From: Neptunomonas qingdaonensis
GTDB lineage: Bacteria; Pseudomonadota; Gammaproteobacteria; Pseudomonadales; Balneatricaceae
Reading direction: 5' to 3'
DNA: 64,000 nucleotides
Assembly: GCF_900113275.1 (NCBI RefSeq)
Contig: NZ_FOOU01000014.1
Coordinates: 1 to 64,000 of the forward strand
Shown here: piece by piece, positions 33,621 to 42,278 of the stretch
How the letters are laid out: every line of letters begins with the position of its first letter
How positions within the stretch are numbered: the first letter of the stretch is position 1
Notes under the pieces: model-generated
What the model was told of the DNA's origin: nothing
What the model saw: only the letters and a program-made list of their open reading frames with translations
Database searches by the model: none
Position numbers and translations under genes: made by a program

Positions 33621-34459
33621 CTACTTTTGTGCACTAACGCCCATGAGGTGGTCGACTTTCTCTACATTCTTGAAGCCAGCAGACTTGAGCCGGCGGATTA
33701 CGCCATCGACAAAGCTGCTTCCCTTCCTTAATAAATGCGGATTTCCGGTGTAGTGAAACAGCCGCCCGTTACGGCGAAGTACTCGAAAAATCTGGCTGTA
33801 AAATTCCTCACTGTAAAGCTCCCCGGCAAGAGAAAAACGCGGTGGATCGTGAATAACCGAATCGAAGGAGCTTGCGGCCATTGTGACTATCAACTCATAG
33901 CTACTGCCCTGAAGCTGAGTAATCCCCTCCTGTCCTAAATCATTTGACCAGGGGTTCTGAGCGCGCAGCGACATTACCTGCGGGCTTAGTTCGATGCTGA
34001 GCACTTCCCTTGCGCCCAGACGATGAGCCGCGATGGCCGCGTAGCCCAATCCGCTGCAACAATCCAGCACCCGGTCCCCCTTGCGTACCGCCTGCTGTGC
34101 CATCTCGGAGGCGCTGACAAGGGGTCGGTACCTTTAGAAATGTGCATCTTGACGCCACTTATTTCAAGCAGTGGCGATCCTTCCGTAGGAACAAGTTTAT
34201 AGTAGCCAGAACGACGCTCTTCCAGAGTATCCAGTTCCCCATCGTGACAGAGGAAGATCTTCTGTGTCTTCTTAGCAATAAATTTGAGTTCATCGACTGA
34301 GATCTGGTTGACTTCGTCGAGCTTCAGCCCCTGGTCATCAAGAGAGAAGTCCTGCTGCGAAAGATTCAGATCAGTGGAGAGACGAACGCAGGAAAGCCCC
34401 TTCGATAGCGCCTCTAGTGCCTGCTTGGCATTAGAGGCATGAAGATAGTAGTTGGGCAT
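33621..34459 (-). pseudogene. frameshifted SAM-dependent methyltransferase gene
   Basis: Two overlapping frames make one gene. The N-terminal part (from the ATG at 34459: MPNYYLHASNAKQALEAL... to KMHISKGTDPLSA) continues in another frame as SEMAQQAVRKGDRVLDCCSG, the SAM-binding motif, then VIHDPPRF and a VLRRNGRLFHYTGNP domain. The joint is near 34100, where deletion of one base fits best. This is either a broken gene or a sequencing error. The motif order resembles archaeal/bacterial spermidine-synthase-like methyltransferases of unknown substrate. Confidence 0.75.
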
Positions 34460-34596
34460 ATGCTCACTTGCCTTATAAGATTTTGTGATATGCACTATAC
34501 CCTGTTTATACTTCCTATATCCTAAATCCGGTGTAGATGACGGCAGCGTGGTGGACTTTTTCAAATCGATTGAACACCCAAAGAGGCTAAAGACCA

Positions 34597-36144
34597 ATGA
34601 GGACAGACAAAAAAGACCACCACTCCGATAACAAGGATTTTCTAACTCCGGATGACCGGCGCGCCTCCGACGATAAAGATCGCAGCGTACCGACGGCTAT
34701 TCCCGTCAGCGGTTTACGTCTGGCCGGCTTAATCGGTGGGCCAATCGCGGCCATCATTATTCTGCTGCTGCCTGCCCCTGCAGGTATGCCATTTGAAGCC
34801 TGGCGATTGGTCGCGATGGCTGTATGGATGGTCACGTGGTGGCTGACCGAAGCAGTACCTATTCCGGCAACGGCCCTGCTGCCCATTATCCTGATGCCGC
34901 TATTAAGCATCGATAAGATAAAGCCTGTTGCCGCTAACTATGCGGATCCCTTGATTTATCTTTTCCTGGGCGGTTTCCTGCTGGCTGCAGCCATGCAACA
35001 TGTGGGCTTGCACCGCCGTATCGCACTTAAGATCGTCAGCCGGATTGGCTCTTCGCCCTCCAGAATCATTCTCGGCTTTATGCTGGCAACCGCCTTTTTG
35101 TCGATGTGGATCTCTAACACAGCCACTACTATCATGATGTTCGCCGTCGGTTTATCGGTGATTGATTTTATTTCCAAACAAACAGAAGACAAAAAGGCAG
35201 TTCGCAATTTTGGTGTCGCACTGATGCTATCCATCGCCTACAGCGCTTCGATCGGTGGCGTGGGCACACTTATCGGCACGCCCTCTAATGCCCTGTTGGC
35301 AAGCTTCCTGCAAAGCACCTATAACATTCAAATCACGTTCTTCAACTGGATGCTACTGGGTGTACCGGTGGTCGTACTGATGCTGCCAACCACCTGGTTG
35401 ATTTTGACAAAGCTGCTATTTCCCTCTCACCAAATCGCCATTGAAGATCCCGGTAGCGTTGTTGACCGTGAGCTAACATCACTGGGAATTATGTCAAGAG
35501 GCGAGAAGCTGGTCGGTATCGTTTTCCTCTGTGCTGCACTGGGGTGGATTTTCCGCGGTGTTCTGGTCGATTTAACAGGGCTACCGCTTGATGACACTAT
35601 GATTGCGATACTCGCCGCCATGGTGTTGTTTGCGGTACCGATTTCACGCACCAAAGGAGAGTTCGCACTCGACTGGGAAGCGGCACGTAATGTTCCCTGG
35701 GGTGTCCTATTGCTGTTCGGAGGTGGTTTAGCACTGGCCAGCGGTTTTAAATCTACTGGGTTGGCTGAATGGATTGGTAATTCGGTAGCTGGTGTCGATA
35801 TCAGCACGGTTTTACTGGTCTTGTTAGTCACAGTAGTGATCGTCTACCTAACCGAAATCACTTCCAATACGGCATCTACGGCCACCTTTCTGCCGATACT
35901 CGCCGCCGTTGCTGTCGGCTTCGGACTCGATCCGCGTATCCTGACGATACCGGTAGCACTGGCAGCCTCAATGGCATTTATGATGCCTGTTGCGACGCCG
36001 CCTAACGCCATTGTTTTCTCCTACGAGCAGATGGAGTTACGCGATATGGTGCGTGCGGGCTTCCTGCTGAACATCCTGGCTATTATCGTATCTTTCGGCC
36101 TGTTCATGTTACTCGGTAACATCGTCTTCGGACTGGTGTTCTGA
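34597..36144 (+). CDS. SLC13/DASS-family sodium:anion symporter, copy 2
   Basis: 515 residues, the same length as copy 1 and highly similar throughout, with identical signature motifs (MWISNTATTIMM, TEITSNTASTATFLP). Differences cluster in the N-terminal tail (RTDKKDHHSDNKDF) and a few loops; one ligand-near residue differs (TPSNALLASF here, TPPNALLASF in copy 1). AGAGGCTAAAGACCA precedes the ATG. Long stretches are nearly identical at DNA level while others differ at many third positions, which hints at gene conversion. Confidence 0.93.
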   Translation: MRTDKKDHHSDNKDFLTPDDRRASDDKDRSVPTAIPVSGLRLAGLIGGPIAAIIILLLPAPAGMPFEAWRLVAMAVWMVTWWLTEAVPIPATALLPIILMPLLSIDKIKPVAANYADPLIYLFLGGFLLAAAMQHVGLHRRIALKIVSRIGSSPSRIILGFMLATAFLSMWISNTATTIMMFAVGLSVIDFISKQTEDKKAVRNFGVALMLSIAYSASIGGVGTLIGTPSNALLASFLQSTYNIQITFFNWMLLGVPVVVLMLPTTWLILTKLLFPSHQIAIEDPGSVVDRELTSLGIMSRGEKLVGIVFLCAALGWIFRGVLVDLTGLPLDDTMIAILAAMVLFAVPISRTKGEFALDWEAARNVPWGVLLLFGGGLALASGFKSTGLAEWIGNSVAGVDISTVLLVLLVTVVIVYLTEITSNTASTATFLPILAAVAVGFGLDPRILTIPVALAASMAFMMPVATPPNAIVFSYEQMELRDMVRAGFLLNILAIIVSFGLFMLLGNIVFGLVF

Positions 36145-36178
36145 TCTCTGCTTTTCAACTTAGCTTTTAACCAGCCTA

Positions 36179-36210
36179 TCCGGATATCGTTAGTAATAAC
36201 GATATCCGGA
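36179..36210 (+). terminator. 14-bp GTAA-capped hairpin after DASS copy 2
   Basis: Same perfect 14-bp stem and GTAA loop as at 32506-32537, in the same position relative to the transporter stop. Preserved intact although the following gene has decayed. Confidence 0.6.
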
Positions 36211-36273
36211 ATCCTGGACGGCCAGATATCCCGGTCCGGCCATTTCGAACACATTAAGCAGTCGCTGAAGTAA

Positions 36274-36460
36274 ATCAAAAAACTGATAAGGAAATTGAAA
36301 CCGAAATCAGGATAGCGCTGACCGAAGTTTGTGACGTAGCCCTGGATGAAGTACCTGGTTTTAAATGGATCACCCACTTTGTAAATTACGATGATTTTTT
36401 ACGAACACTGACAACTAACAAGCTCAGTAAGGCTAATGTTCAATGTAAGGCCGGCTTTGA
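36274..36460 (+). pseudogene. decayed copy of the hypothetical gene at 32601
   Basis: Aligns with 32601-32880 (ATAGCGCTGACCGAAGTTTG, GAAGTACCTGGTTTTAAATG, AACAAACTCAG-like text). The start ATG has become ATC and an 81-base segment is missing between two ACGATG repeats (compare 32716 and 32797). The match ends after CAATGTAAGG. No functional frame remains. Confidence 0.75.
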
Positions 36461-36563
36461 ATTATCCCTGATAAAACCCGACCTCAATTATCCTCATATA
36501 TATCGTTAAGATCCGCTATTTATGGTAATGAAGGGATAGATATCAAGAATAGGGGGAGGTGCA

Positions 36564-37850
36564 GTGAAAAATATTTTTGTTTTTGGTGCTGATGAATTCA
36601 ACCTTTCCCTGATACGTTCGCTTGAATCTGCTCAGGACTACTGCTTTCATGAGCTTTATCAATACCATGAGGTAAAAACAGGCAAGGAGTTCCCAGTCAG
36701 AACCTTGTATGAAGGTGCTGTTGCGCGACTGAGAAAGTATCCCGGCTCCGTAGATGCCATTGTCGGCTATTTGGACTTTCCGGTTAGCACCATGCTTCCT
36801 CTATTGTGCCACCCCTTTGGCCTGCCCTCTCCGAGCTTTGATGCGGTGCTTAAATGCGAGCATAAATATTGGAGCAGGTTGGAGCAGCGCCGAGTGATCC
36901 CGGAATATATCCCCGACTTTTGTGCTGTTAATCCATTTAAAGATGATTATCAGCAGCAGATCACCCTCGATTATCCTTTCTGGCTTAAGCCGGTGAAAGC
37001 GGTTTTATCACACCTTGGATTTATGGTGCGTAATGATAGTGAACTCGACATGGCGATTGCGGAGATCCGCAAAAAAATCTACTGCTTTGCCAAGCCGTTC
37101 AACTACTTGCTGCAATTTACCGATCTGCCTGATAATGTTGCCGCTATCGATGGTTATCACTGCATCGCCGAAGCGATCATCTCGCGTGGCCAGCAATGTA
37201 CGCTTGAAGGCTATGTTTTTGATGGGAATCTTTGTGTCTACGGAGCCATTGACTCAATCCGCGAAGGCCAGCATGGTTCCAGCTTCTCCCGCTATCAGTA
37301 TCCATCATCAATCCCGCAGCCTGTTCAAGACAAAATGGTCGCTGTCACCGAGCGCTTTCTTACCTCTATCGGCTTTGATAACGGCCCGTTCAATATTGAG
37401 TATTACTGGGAAAAGGAGAGTCACCATATCAGGTTGCTGGAGATCAATACCCGTATTTCCAAGTCGCATTCTCCATTATTCCGCAACGTCGATGGCATGC
37501 CCAATCATCTGGTAATGCTGGCTCTGGCCTTGGGAAAACAGCCTGTATTTCCCCACCGTCAAGGCCTGTACCGATATTCGGCCAAGTTCATGTGGCGGAC
37601 GCATGCAGATGCAAAGGTTACCAGGGTGCCAACAGAACAAGAGGTGCAGGCCGTTACCCGGCGTATCGCTGGTACTGAGATCCAGCTGCATGTCCATGAA
37701 GGGATGCGTCTGTCTGAGCTTAATTATCAGGACAGTTACAGCTACGAAATCGCGACAGTGTTTATCGGCGGCGACAGCGAGCAGGAACTGTTGCACAAAT
37801 ATCAGGATGTGCAACAGGCGTTACCGCTGGAACTTGTGCCGCTGCCGTAA
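36564..37850 (+). CDS. ATP-grasp family ligase
   Basis: A 428-residue enzyme of the ATP-grasp fold, which activates a carboxylate with ATP and joins it to an amine or thiol. It has an N-terminal Rossmann-like domain (FVFGADEFNLSLIRSLES) and a central nucleotide-binding region (YPFWLKPVKAVLSHLG, then CTLEGYVFDGNLCVYG). The metal-binding segment HIRLLEINTRISKSHSP (EIN) is clear. A GTG start at 36564 follows a strong GGGGGAGG. The substrate is unknown. Its stop is 32 bases before the CocE/NonD hydrolase start, a two-gene operon. Confidence 0.85.
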   Translation: MKNIFVFGADEFNLSLIRSLESAQDYCFHELYQYHEVKTGKEFPVRTLYEGAVARLRKYPGSVDAIVGYLDFPVSTMLPLLCHPFGLPSPSFDAVLKCEHKYWSRLEQRRVIPEYIPDFCAVNPFKDDYQQQITLDYPFWLKPVKAVLSHLGFMVRNDSELDMAIAEIRKKIYCFAKPFNYLLQFTDLPDNVAAIDGYHCIAEAIISRGQQCTLEGYVFDGNLCVYGAIDSIREGQHGSSFSRYQYPSSIPQPVQDKMVAVTERFLTSIGFDNGPFNIEYYWEKESHHIRLLEINTRISKSHSPLFRNVDGMPNHLVMLALALGKQPVFPHRQGLYRYSAKFMWRTHADAKVTRVPTEQEVQAVTRRIAGTEIQLHVHEGMRLSELNYQDSYSYEIATVFIGGDSEQELLHKYQDVQQALPLELVPLP

Positions 37851-37882
37851 ATGGCATGTGTGATATCGATGAAGGGGGAAAT

Positions 37883-39895
37883 ATGACGATTGCTGAACAC
37901 TCCACATACAAAATCCGACATATCGAACATTGCTGGATCCCGATGACCGATGGCATTCGCCTTTCTGCCCGTATCTGGATGCCAGAAGACGCAGAAACTA
38001 ACCCTGTACCGGCTATTTTTGAATATATTCCTTACCGTAAGCGTGACGGCGTAAGATTGCGCGACGAAACCATGCATCCGTATTTTGCCGGGCACGGCTA
38101 TGCTTGTATCCGTGTGGATATACGAGGCAGCGGTGATTCGGAAGGTGTGCTAACAGACGAATACCTGCAACAGGAACTCGACGATGGTGTCACGGTTATT
38201 GAGTGGCTGGAAAAACAGCCGTGGTGCGACGGAAATATCGGCATGTATGGGATCTCCTGGGGGGGATTCAACGGCCTTCAGATTGCAGCAATGCAACCGC
38301 CACAGCTTAAGGCTATCGTCAGCGTTTGCTCTACCGATGACCGCTATGCCGATGATGTCCACTATATGGGAGGCTGCCTCCTCGGTGATAACCTGTCTTG
38401 GGCCTCGACAATGTTTGCCTACAACTCTCTTCCGCCGGATCCGCACATTGTCGGTGACAAGTGGCGCGACATGTGGTTTGAGCGCCTTAAAGGCAGTGGC
38501 TTGTGGCTTGATACCTGGCTAAATCATCAGCACCGTGACGAGTACTGGCAGCATGGCTCGATCTGCGAAGATTTTTCTAAAGTACAGACTCCGGTCATGG
38601 CGGTCAGCGGGTGGGCCGATGGCTACAGCAATGCGGTTTTTCGCCTCCTCGACAACTTGACCGGGCCGAGGCTCGGACTGATTGGCCCCTGGGGTCATAA
38701 GTACCCACATATTGGCGTGCCCGGCCCGGCGATCGGTTTTTTGCAGGAATGTCTGCGCTGGTGGGATAAATGGCTGAAGGGGATTGAGACCGGCATTATG
38801 GACGAGCCCATGCTGCGGGCATGGATGCTTAACAGTATGCCTCCATCGACGTTTTACCATCAGCGCTATGGTCGCTGGGTCAGTGAGCCGTCTTGGCCAT
38901 CACCCAATATCGGGACGCTTGTCTTCAAGCTAGATAAATATCGTCTGAAGAACGAGGACACAGAGATTACGGAGGAGGAGTTGTGCTTGCAGTCACCCTT
39001 GAGCAACGGTATGTTTGCCGGCAAATGGTGTTCATATAGTACCACCCCGGATCTTCCCCATGATCAGCGGGAGGAAGAAGGAGGCGCGTTAGTTTTCACA
39101 AGCGAGCCTCTCGGCAGCCCACTTGAAATCATGGGGGCAGCCGTGATTGAGCTGGAATTATCGGCCAACAAACCCGTGGCGATGATCTCTGTGCGGCTAT
39201 CGGATGTGCATCCTGACAACAAGAGCTCACGGGTAACTTATGGCCTGCTGAACCTGACCCATAGAGATAGCCATGCTAATCCGACCCCGCTGCAACCGGA
39301 CAAGCGCTATCGGGTAAAAGTGCAGCTTAACGGTGTAGCGCAAACCTTTCCCAAAGGCCACCGGATCCGAATTGCCATTTCCTCCTCTTATTTCCCGCTG
39401 GCCTGGCCTTCAGGGGAGTCGGCCCGGATCAAGGTTTACACTGGTTGCAGCCGCTTAATACTGCCTAGCCGAACGCCACGTAAAGAGATGATTTCTTTCC
39501 CTGAACCAGAGGCTTCCGTCAGCGGTGCCAGGCAGCAACTTCATGAGGGACATCATGACTGGCGAGTGATCCGCGAGCTGGACAAGGATTTTTCTACTTT
39601 GGAGGTCATTAACGACAATGGTACTTACCGGCTGGAAGATATCGACCTGATTGTAAAACGCGAGGCGAATGAGTGGTACTCGTATCAATGTGATGACTTT
39701 GAGTCGGCCAAGGGTAAGACGCTCTGGCGCTGGGGATTCAGGCGAGGAGACTGGGCGGTAGAGACAGTCACCCGTACCTTACTGCACTGCGATAAGCTTT
39801 ATTTTTATCTGGATGCAGAGCTTGATGCTTATGAAGGAGACAAGCGCGTTTATTCACAAAACTGGAACCTTCGCATTAAGCGTAATCTGGTTTGA
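37883..39895 (+). CDS. CocE/NonD-family (X-Pro dipeptidyl-peptidase-like) hydrolase
   Basis: A 670-residue alpha/beta hydrolase with Ser nucleophile Ser125 in GMYGISWGGF, an oxyanion Tyr region (FEYIPYRKRDG, residues 46-56) and DIRGSGDSEG. Residues about 380-590 form the C-terminal jelly-roll of the family (VIELELSANKPVAMISVRLSDV, PKGHRIRIAISSSYFPLAWP). Such enzymes cleave amide, ester or X-Pro bonds. No signal peptide is seen, so it is cytoplasmic. The ATG at 37883 follows GAAGGGGG. It is paired with the ATP-grasp gene. Confidence 0.88.
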   Translation: MTIAEHSTYKIRHIEHCWIPMTDGIRLSARIWMPEDAETNPVPAIFEYIPYRKRDGVRLRDETMHPYFAGHGYACIRVDIRGSGDSEGVLTDEYLQQELDDGVTVIEWLEKQPWCDGNIGMYGISWGGFNGLQIAAMQPPQLKAIVSVCSTDDRYADDVHYMGGCLLGDNLSWASTMFAYNSLPPDPHIVGDKWRDMWFERLKGSGLWLDTWLNHQHRDEYWQHGSICEDFSKVQTPVMAVSGWADGYSNAVFRLLDNLTGPRLGLIGPWGHKYPHIGVPGPAIGFLQECLRWWDKWLKGIETGIMDEPMLRAWMLNSMPPSTFYHQRYGRWVSEPSWPSPNIGTLVFKLDKYRLKNEDTEITEEELCLQSPLSNGMFAGKWCSYSTTPDLPHDQREEEGGALVFTSEPLGSPLEIMGAAVIELELSANKPVAMISVRLSDVHPDNKSSRVTYGLLNLTHRDSHANPTPLQPDKRYRVKVQLNGVAQTFPKGHRIRIAISSSYFPLAWPSGESARIKVYTGCSRLILPSRTPRKEMISFPEPEASVSGARQQLHEGHHDWRVIRELDKDFSTLEVINDNGTYRLEDIDLIVKREANEWYSYQCDDFESAKGKTLWRWGFRRGDWAVETVTRTLLHCDKLYFYLDAELDAYEGDKRVYSQNWNLRIKRNLV

Positions 39896-39968
39896 AGCTG
39901 GCGCCTGCTGAGCCTTCACCGCCTCTACCAAAATAACCTTTATGCGAGCGTTTTTTAGCATGCATAAT

Positions 39969-40673
39969 TCAATCGATGGTGTCGCCCTTACTAAGTCCGC
40001 TCTTAATATTTGCAAAGCCGCTAAATACAAACCAATCTGGAATATGATGGGTTAGGCTTATAGCGCCTCTGACATCCAGTTTTCCCGCAGACTGTGCGTT
40101 GGACAGCGTCGTGTCGCCAAGCCATAGTTGCGTCATTGTTTTCAGGTCACTGATAAATATCACGTCTGCATCAAAACCCGGATCGTCAATGCACAGATCG
40201 ATATCGTTATTTTCTGCCAGCATCCACCAATTTTTGTATTTTTCATCCAGGTCTTTAAATTCAAAGTGCAGTACCGTGCGTCCGTCAGGTAAAGCTTCGC
40301 TGTTAATCGTGCGGCGCATGTCCCACATTAACAATTCAACACTCAGATCATCTTGCGACATCTGACTGCGAACCCAGCGTGCGCCCCACTCCCCTAGCCC
40401 CATCACTATGGGCTCAAGCTCATGTCCTGCCTGCGTGAGGTGATACTCCCAGTTACGTTGATCATTGGATCGCTTACGCTCGATTAAGCCACGTTCCAAT
40501 AAAGTATGCAGGCGTTGCGAGAGCATCGTGGGGGAGATTAAGGGCAGGCCACGTTTAAAATCATTATAACGACGGCTACCACACAGTAGTTCACGAATAA
40601 GAAGTATGGTCCAACGCTCTCCCAATGCTTCGCACGCTTTGGCGATGGGGCAAAACTGGCCATAGCTTTTCAT
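39969..40673 (-). CDS. HxlR-type transcriptional regulator with SCP2-like C-terminal domain
   Basis: A 234-residue regulator. Residues about 5-95 form an HxlR/DUF24 winged helix (CPIAKACEALGERWTILLIREL, SPTMLSQRLHTLLERGLIER). Residues about 130-225 resemble an SCP2-like domain (GRTVLHFEFKDLDEKYKNWW, FISDLKTMTQLWLGDTTL). The ATG at 40673 follows AAAGGAGG. It is divergent from the GFA-nitrilase operon, which it probably controls through the intergenic direct repeats. The ligand is unknown. Confidence 0.85.
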   Translation of the reverse strand: MKSYGQFCPIAKACEALGERWTILLIRELLCGSRRYNDFKRGLPLISPTMLSQRLHTLLERGLIERKRSNDQRNWEYHLTQAGHELEPIVMGLGEWGARWVRSQMSQDDLSVELLMWDMRRTINSEALPDGRTVLHFEFKDLDEKYKNWWMLAENNDIDLCIDDPGFDADVIFISDLKTMTQLWLGDTTLSNAQSAGKLDVRGAISLTHHIPDWFVFSGFANIKSGLSKGDTID

Positions 40674-40730
40674 AGTTACCTCCTTTCCAGGCAATGAAAG
40701 CCGACTGCTTAAAAGGCGCACTACAGTTTT

Positions 40731-40760
40731 CGTAGCTTAAACAACACTTTCCGTACTTAA
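40731..40760. promoter_or_regulatory. candidate operator direct repeats
   Basis: CGTAGCTTAA (40731-40740) and CCGTACTTAA (40751-40760) are spaced 20 bases, about two helix turns, in the 149-base gap between the divergent HxlR regulator and GFA-nitrilase genes. Placement suggests regulator binding; not proven. Confidence 0.4.
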
Positions 40761-40822
40761 CAGATTCACACTTTATTTGTTTTACTGATACTACACATTA
40801 CACCAACCAAGGAGAATTCAAC

Positions 40823-41257
40823 ATGAGTACTTCAACAGTATATAAAGGCAGCTGTTTTTGTGGTGCGGTTCAATTCACTGTAACCGGTAAGCCAGCCTTA
40901 CAAGGCTATTGTCATTGTAAGTCATGCAAAACATGGGCTGCGGCCCCTGCCAACGCCTTCACATTGTGGGATCCCAAAAGCGTTAACGTGGCGCAAGGCT
41001 CAGATAATATAGCGAGCTTTAATAAAACAGCCAACAGCGAACGCTGCTGGTGCAAAGTCTGCGGAGGCCACCTTTTTTCTAAGCATCCAAGCATGGAATT
41101 AACCGATGTGTATGCCGCCGTAATCCCGGATTTCCCTTTCGAACCAGACATACATGTGCACTACCAAGAAGCGACGCTGCATATTTATGATGGCTTACCC
41201 AAAATGAAGGACCTACCTGAAGAAGCTGGAGGCTCTGGTGAGTTAATAGCCGAGTAA
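40823..41257 (+). CDS. GFA family zinc protein in nitrilase operon
   Basis: A 144-residue GFA/CENP-V-fold protein. Zinc ligands: GSCFCGAVQF, GYCHCKSCKTW and CWCKVCGGHLFS. AAGGAG precedes the ATG. Co-transcribed with the nitrilase 24 bases downstream and divergent from the HxlR regulator. GFA proteins are often linked to removal of reactive small molecules such as aldehydes; here the nitrilase suggests nitrile or amide breakdown with a shared inducer (inference). Confidence 0.9.
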   Translation: MSTSTVYKGSCFCGAVQFTVTGKPALQGYCHCKSCKTWAAAPANAFTLWDPKSVNVAQGSDNIASFNKTANSERCWCKVCGGHLFSKHPSMELTDVYAAVIPDFPFEPDIHVHYQEATLHIYDGLPKMKDLPEEAGGSGELIAE

Positions 41258-41281
41258 AAACCTTACAAAAGGAGTTTTATC

Positions 41282-42217
41282 ATGACTACCTTAGCGATTA
41301 TTCAAAAAGCACCGGTATTTCTTAATAAAGAAAAAACCATAGCAAGCGCGGCAAGCTTTGTTAAAGAAGCCGCTGCGGCGGGTGCTCAACTTGTTATCTT
41401 TACCGAAGCCTTTATTCCCGGCTACCCTGCCTGGATCTGGCGCTTAAGGCCAGGAGGTGACTTTGGCTTATCTGCAGAGATACACTCGCGTCTGTTACAC
41501 AATGCAGTCAACCTTGAAAGCGATGATTTAAATCCACTCTATGAGGCCGCCGCACAATGTAAAGTCACGGTCGTCTGTGGCATGGATGAACGGGAAAGCC
41601 AACTCAGCCGGGCGACGCTTTACAATACCGTTATTATTATCGGACCTGACGGCAAACTATTAAACCGACATCGAAAGCTAATGCCAACCAACCCCGAACG
41701 CATGGTTTGGGGGTTTGGAGACGCCACGGGCCTGAAAGTAATTAATGCACCCTGTGGCCGTATCGGCACACTCCTATGCTGGGAAAACTTTATGCCTTTG
41801 GCCAGGTATGCGCTGTACTCACAAGGTGTTGAAATCTATATTGCGCCAACCTATGACAGTGGTGACGGCTGGATAGGCAGCTTGCAGCATATTGCGCGCG
41901 AGGGATGCTGCTGGGTCGTCGGTAGCGGCAATATTTTAAAGGCCAGCGATATCCCAGACGATTTCCCAGAGAAGGCAACACTCTATCCGGATAACGATGA
42001 GTGGGTTAACCCGGGTGATTCTGTTGTGATTGCGCCCGGTGGAGAAATTGTTGCCGGGCCAATGCGAAAAGAGGAAGGCATTTTATATTGCGATATTGAT
42101 TGCGAACGGGTTGCCACCTCCAAACGAGCATTTGATGTGGCCGGTCATTATTCACGACCTGACATTTTCACTTTGCACGTCAATACTAAAAAACAAACAC
42201 CGATCCATTTTGATTAA
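41282..42217 (+). CDS. nitrilase-family carbon-nitrogen hydrolase
   Basis: A 311-residue enzyme with the Glu-Lys-Cys triad: Glu42 (FTEAFIPGYP), Lys132 (HRKLMPTNPER) and Cys166 (LLCWENFMP). The extended YPAWIWRLRPG loop and HRKLMPT are typical of true nitrilases (aliphatic/aryl nitrile to acid plus ammonia) rather than amidases. Cytoplasmic. AAAGGAG precedes the ATG. Its natural substrate is unknown; operon context with a GFA protein and HxlR regulator points to inducible detoxification. Confidence 0.92.
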   Translation: MTTLAIIQKAPVFLNKEKTIASAASFVKEAAAAGAQLVIFTEAFIPGYPAWIWRLRPGGDFGLSAEIHSRLLHNAVNLESDDLNPLYEAAAQCKVTVVCGMDERESQLSRATLYNTVIIIGPDGKLLNRHRKLMPTNPERMVWGFGDATGLKVINAPCGRIGTLLCWENFMPLARYALYSQGVEIYIAPTYDSGDGWIGSLQHIAREGCCWVVGSGNILKASDIPDDFPEKATLYPDNDEWVNPGDSVVIAPGGEIVAGPMRKEEGILYCDIDCERVATSKRAFDVAGHYSRPDIFTLHVNTKKQTPIHFD

Positions 42218-42278
42218 GCAAAGGAACTCAGAAAAAAAGAGTTAGTTTAAAAAAAGTGTAGCATATGGGAGCCCTTAT

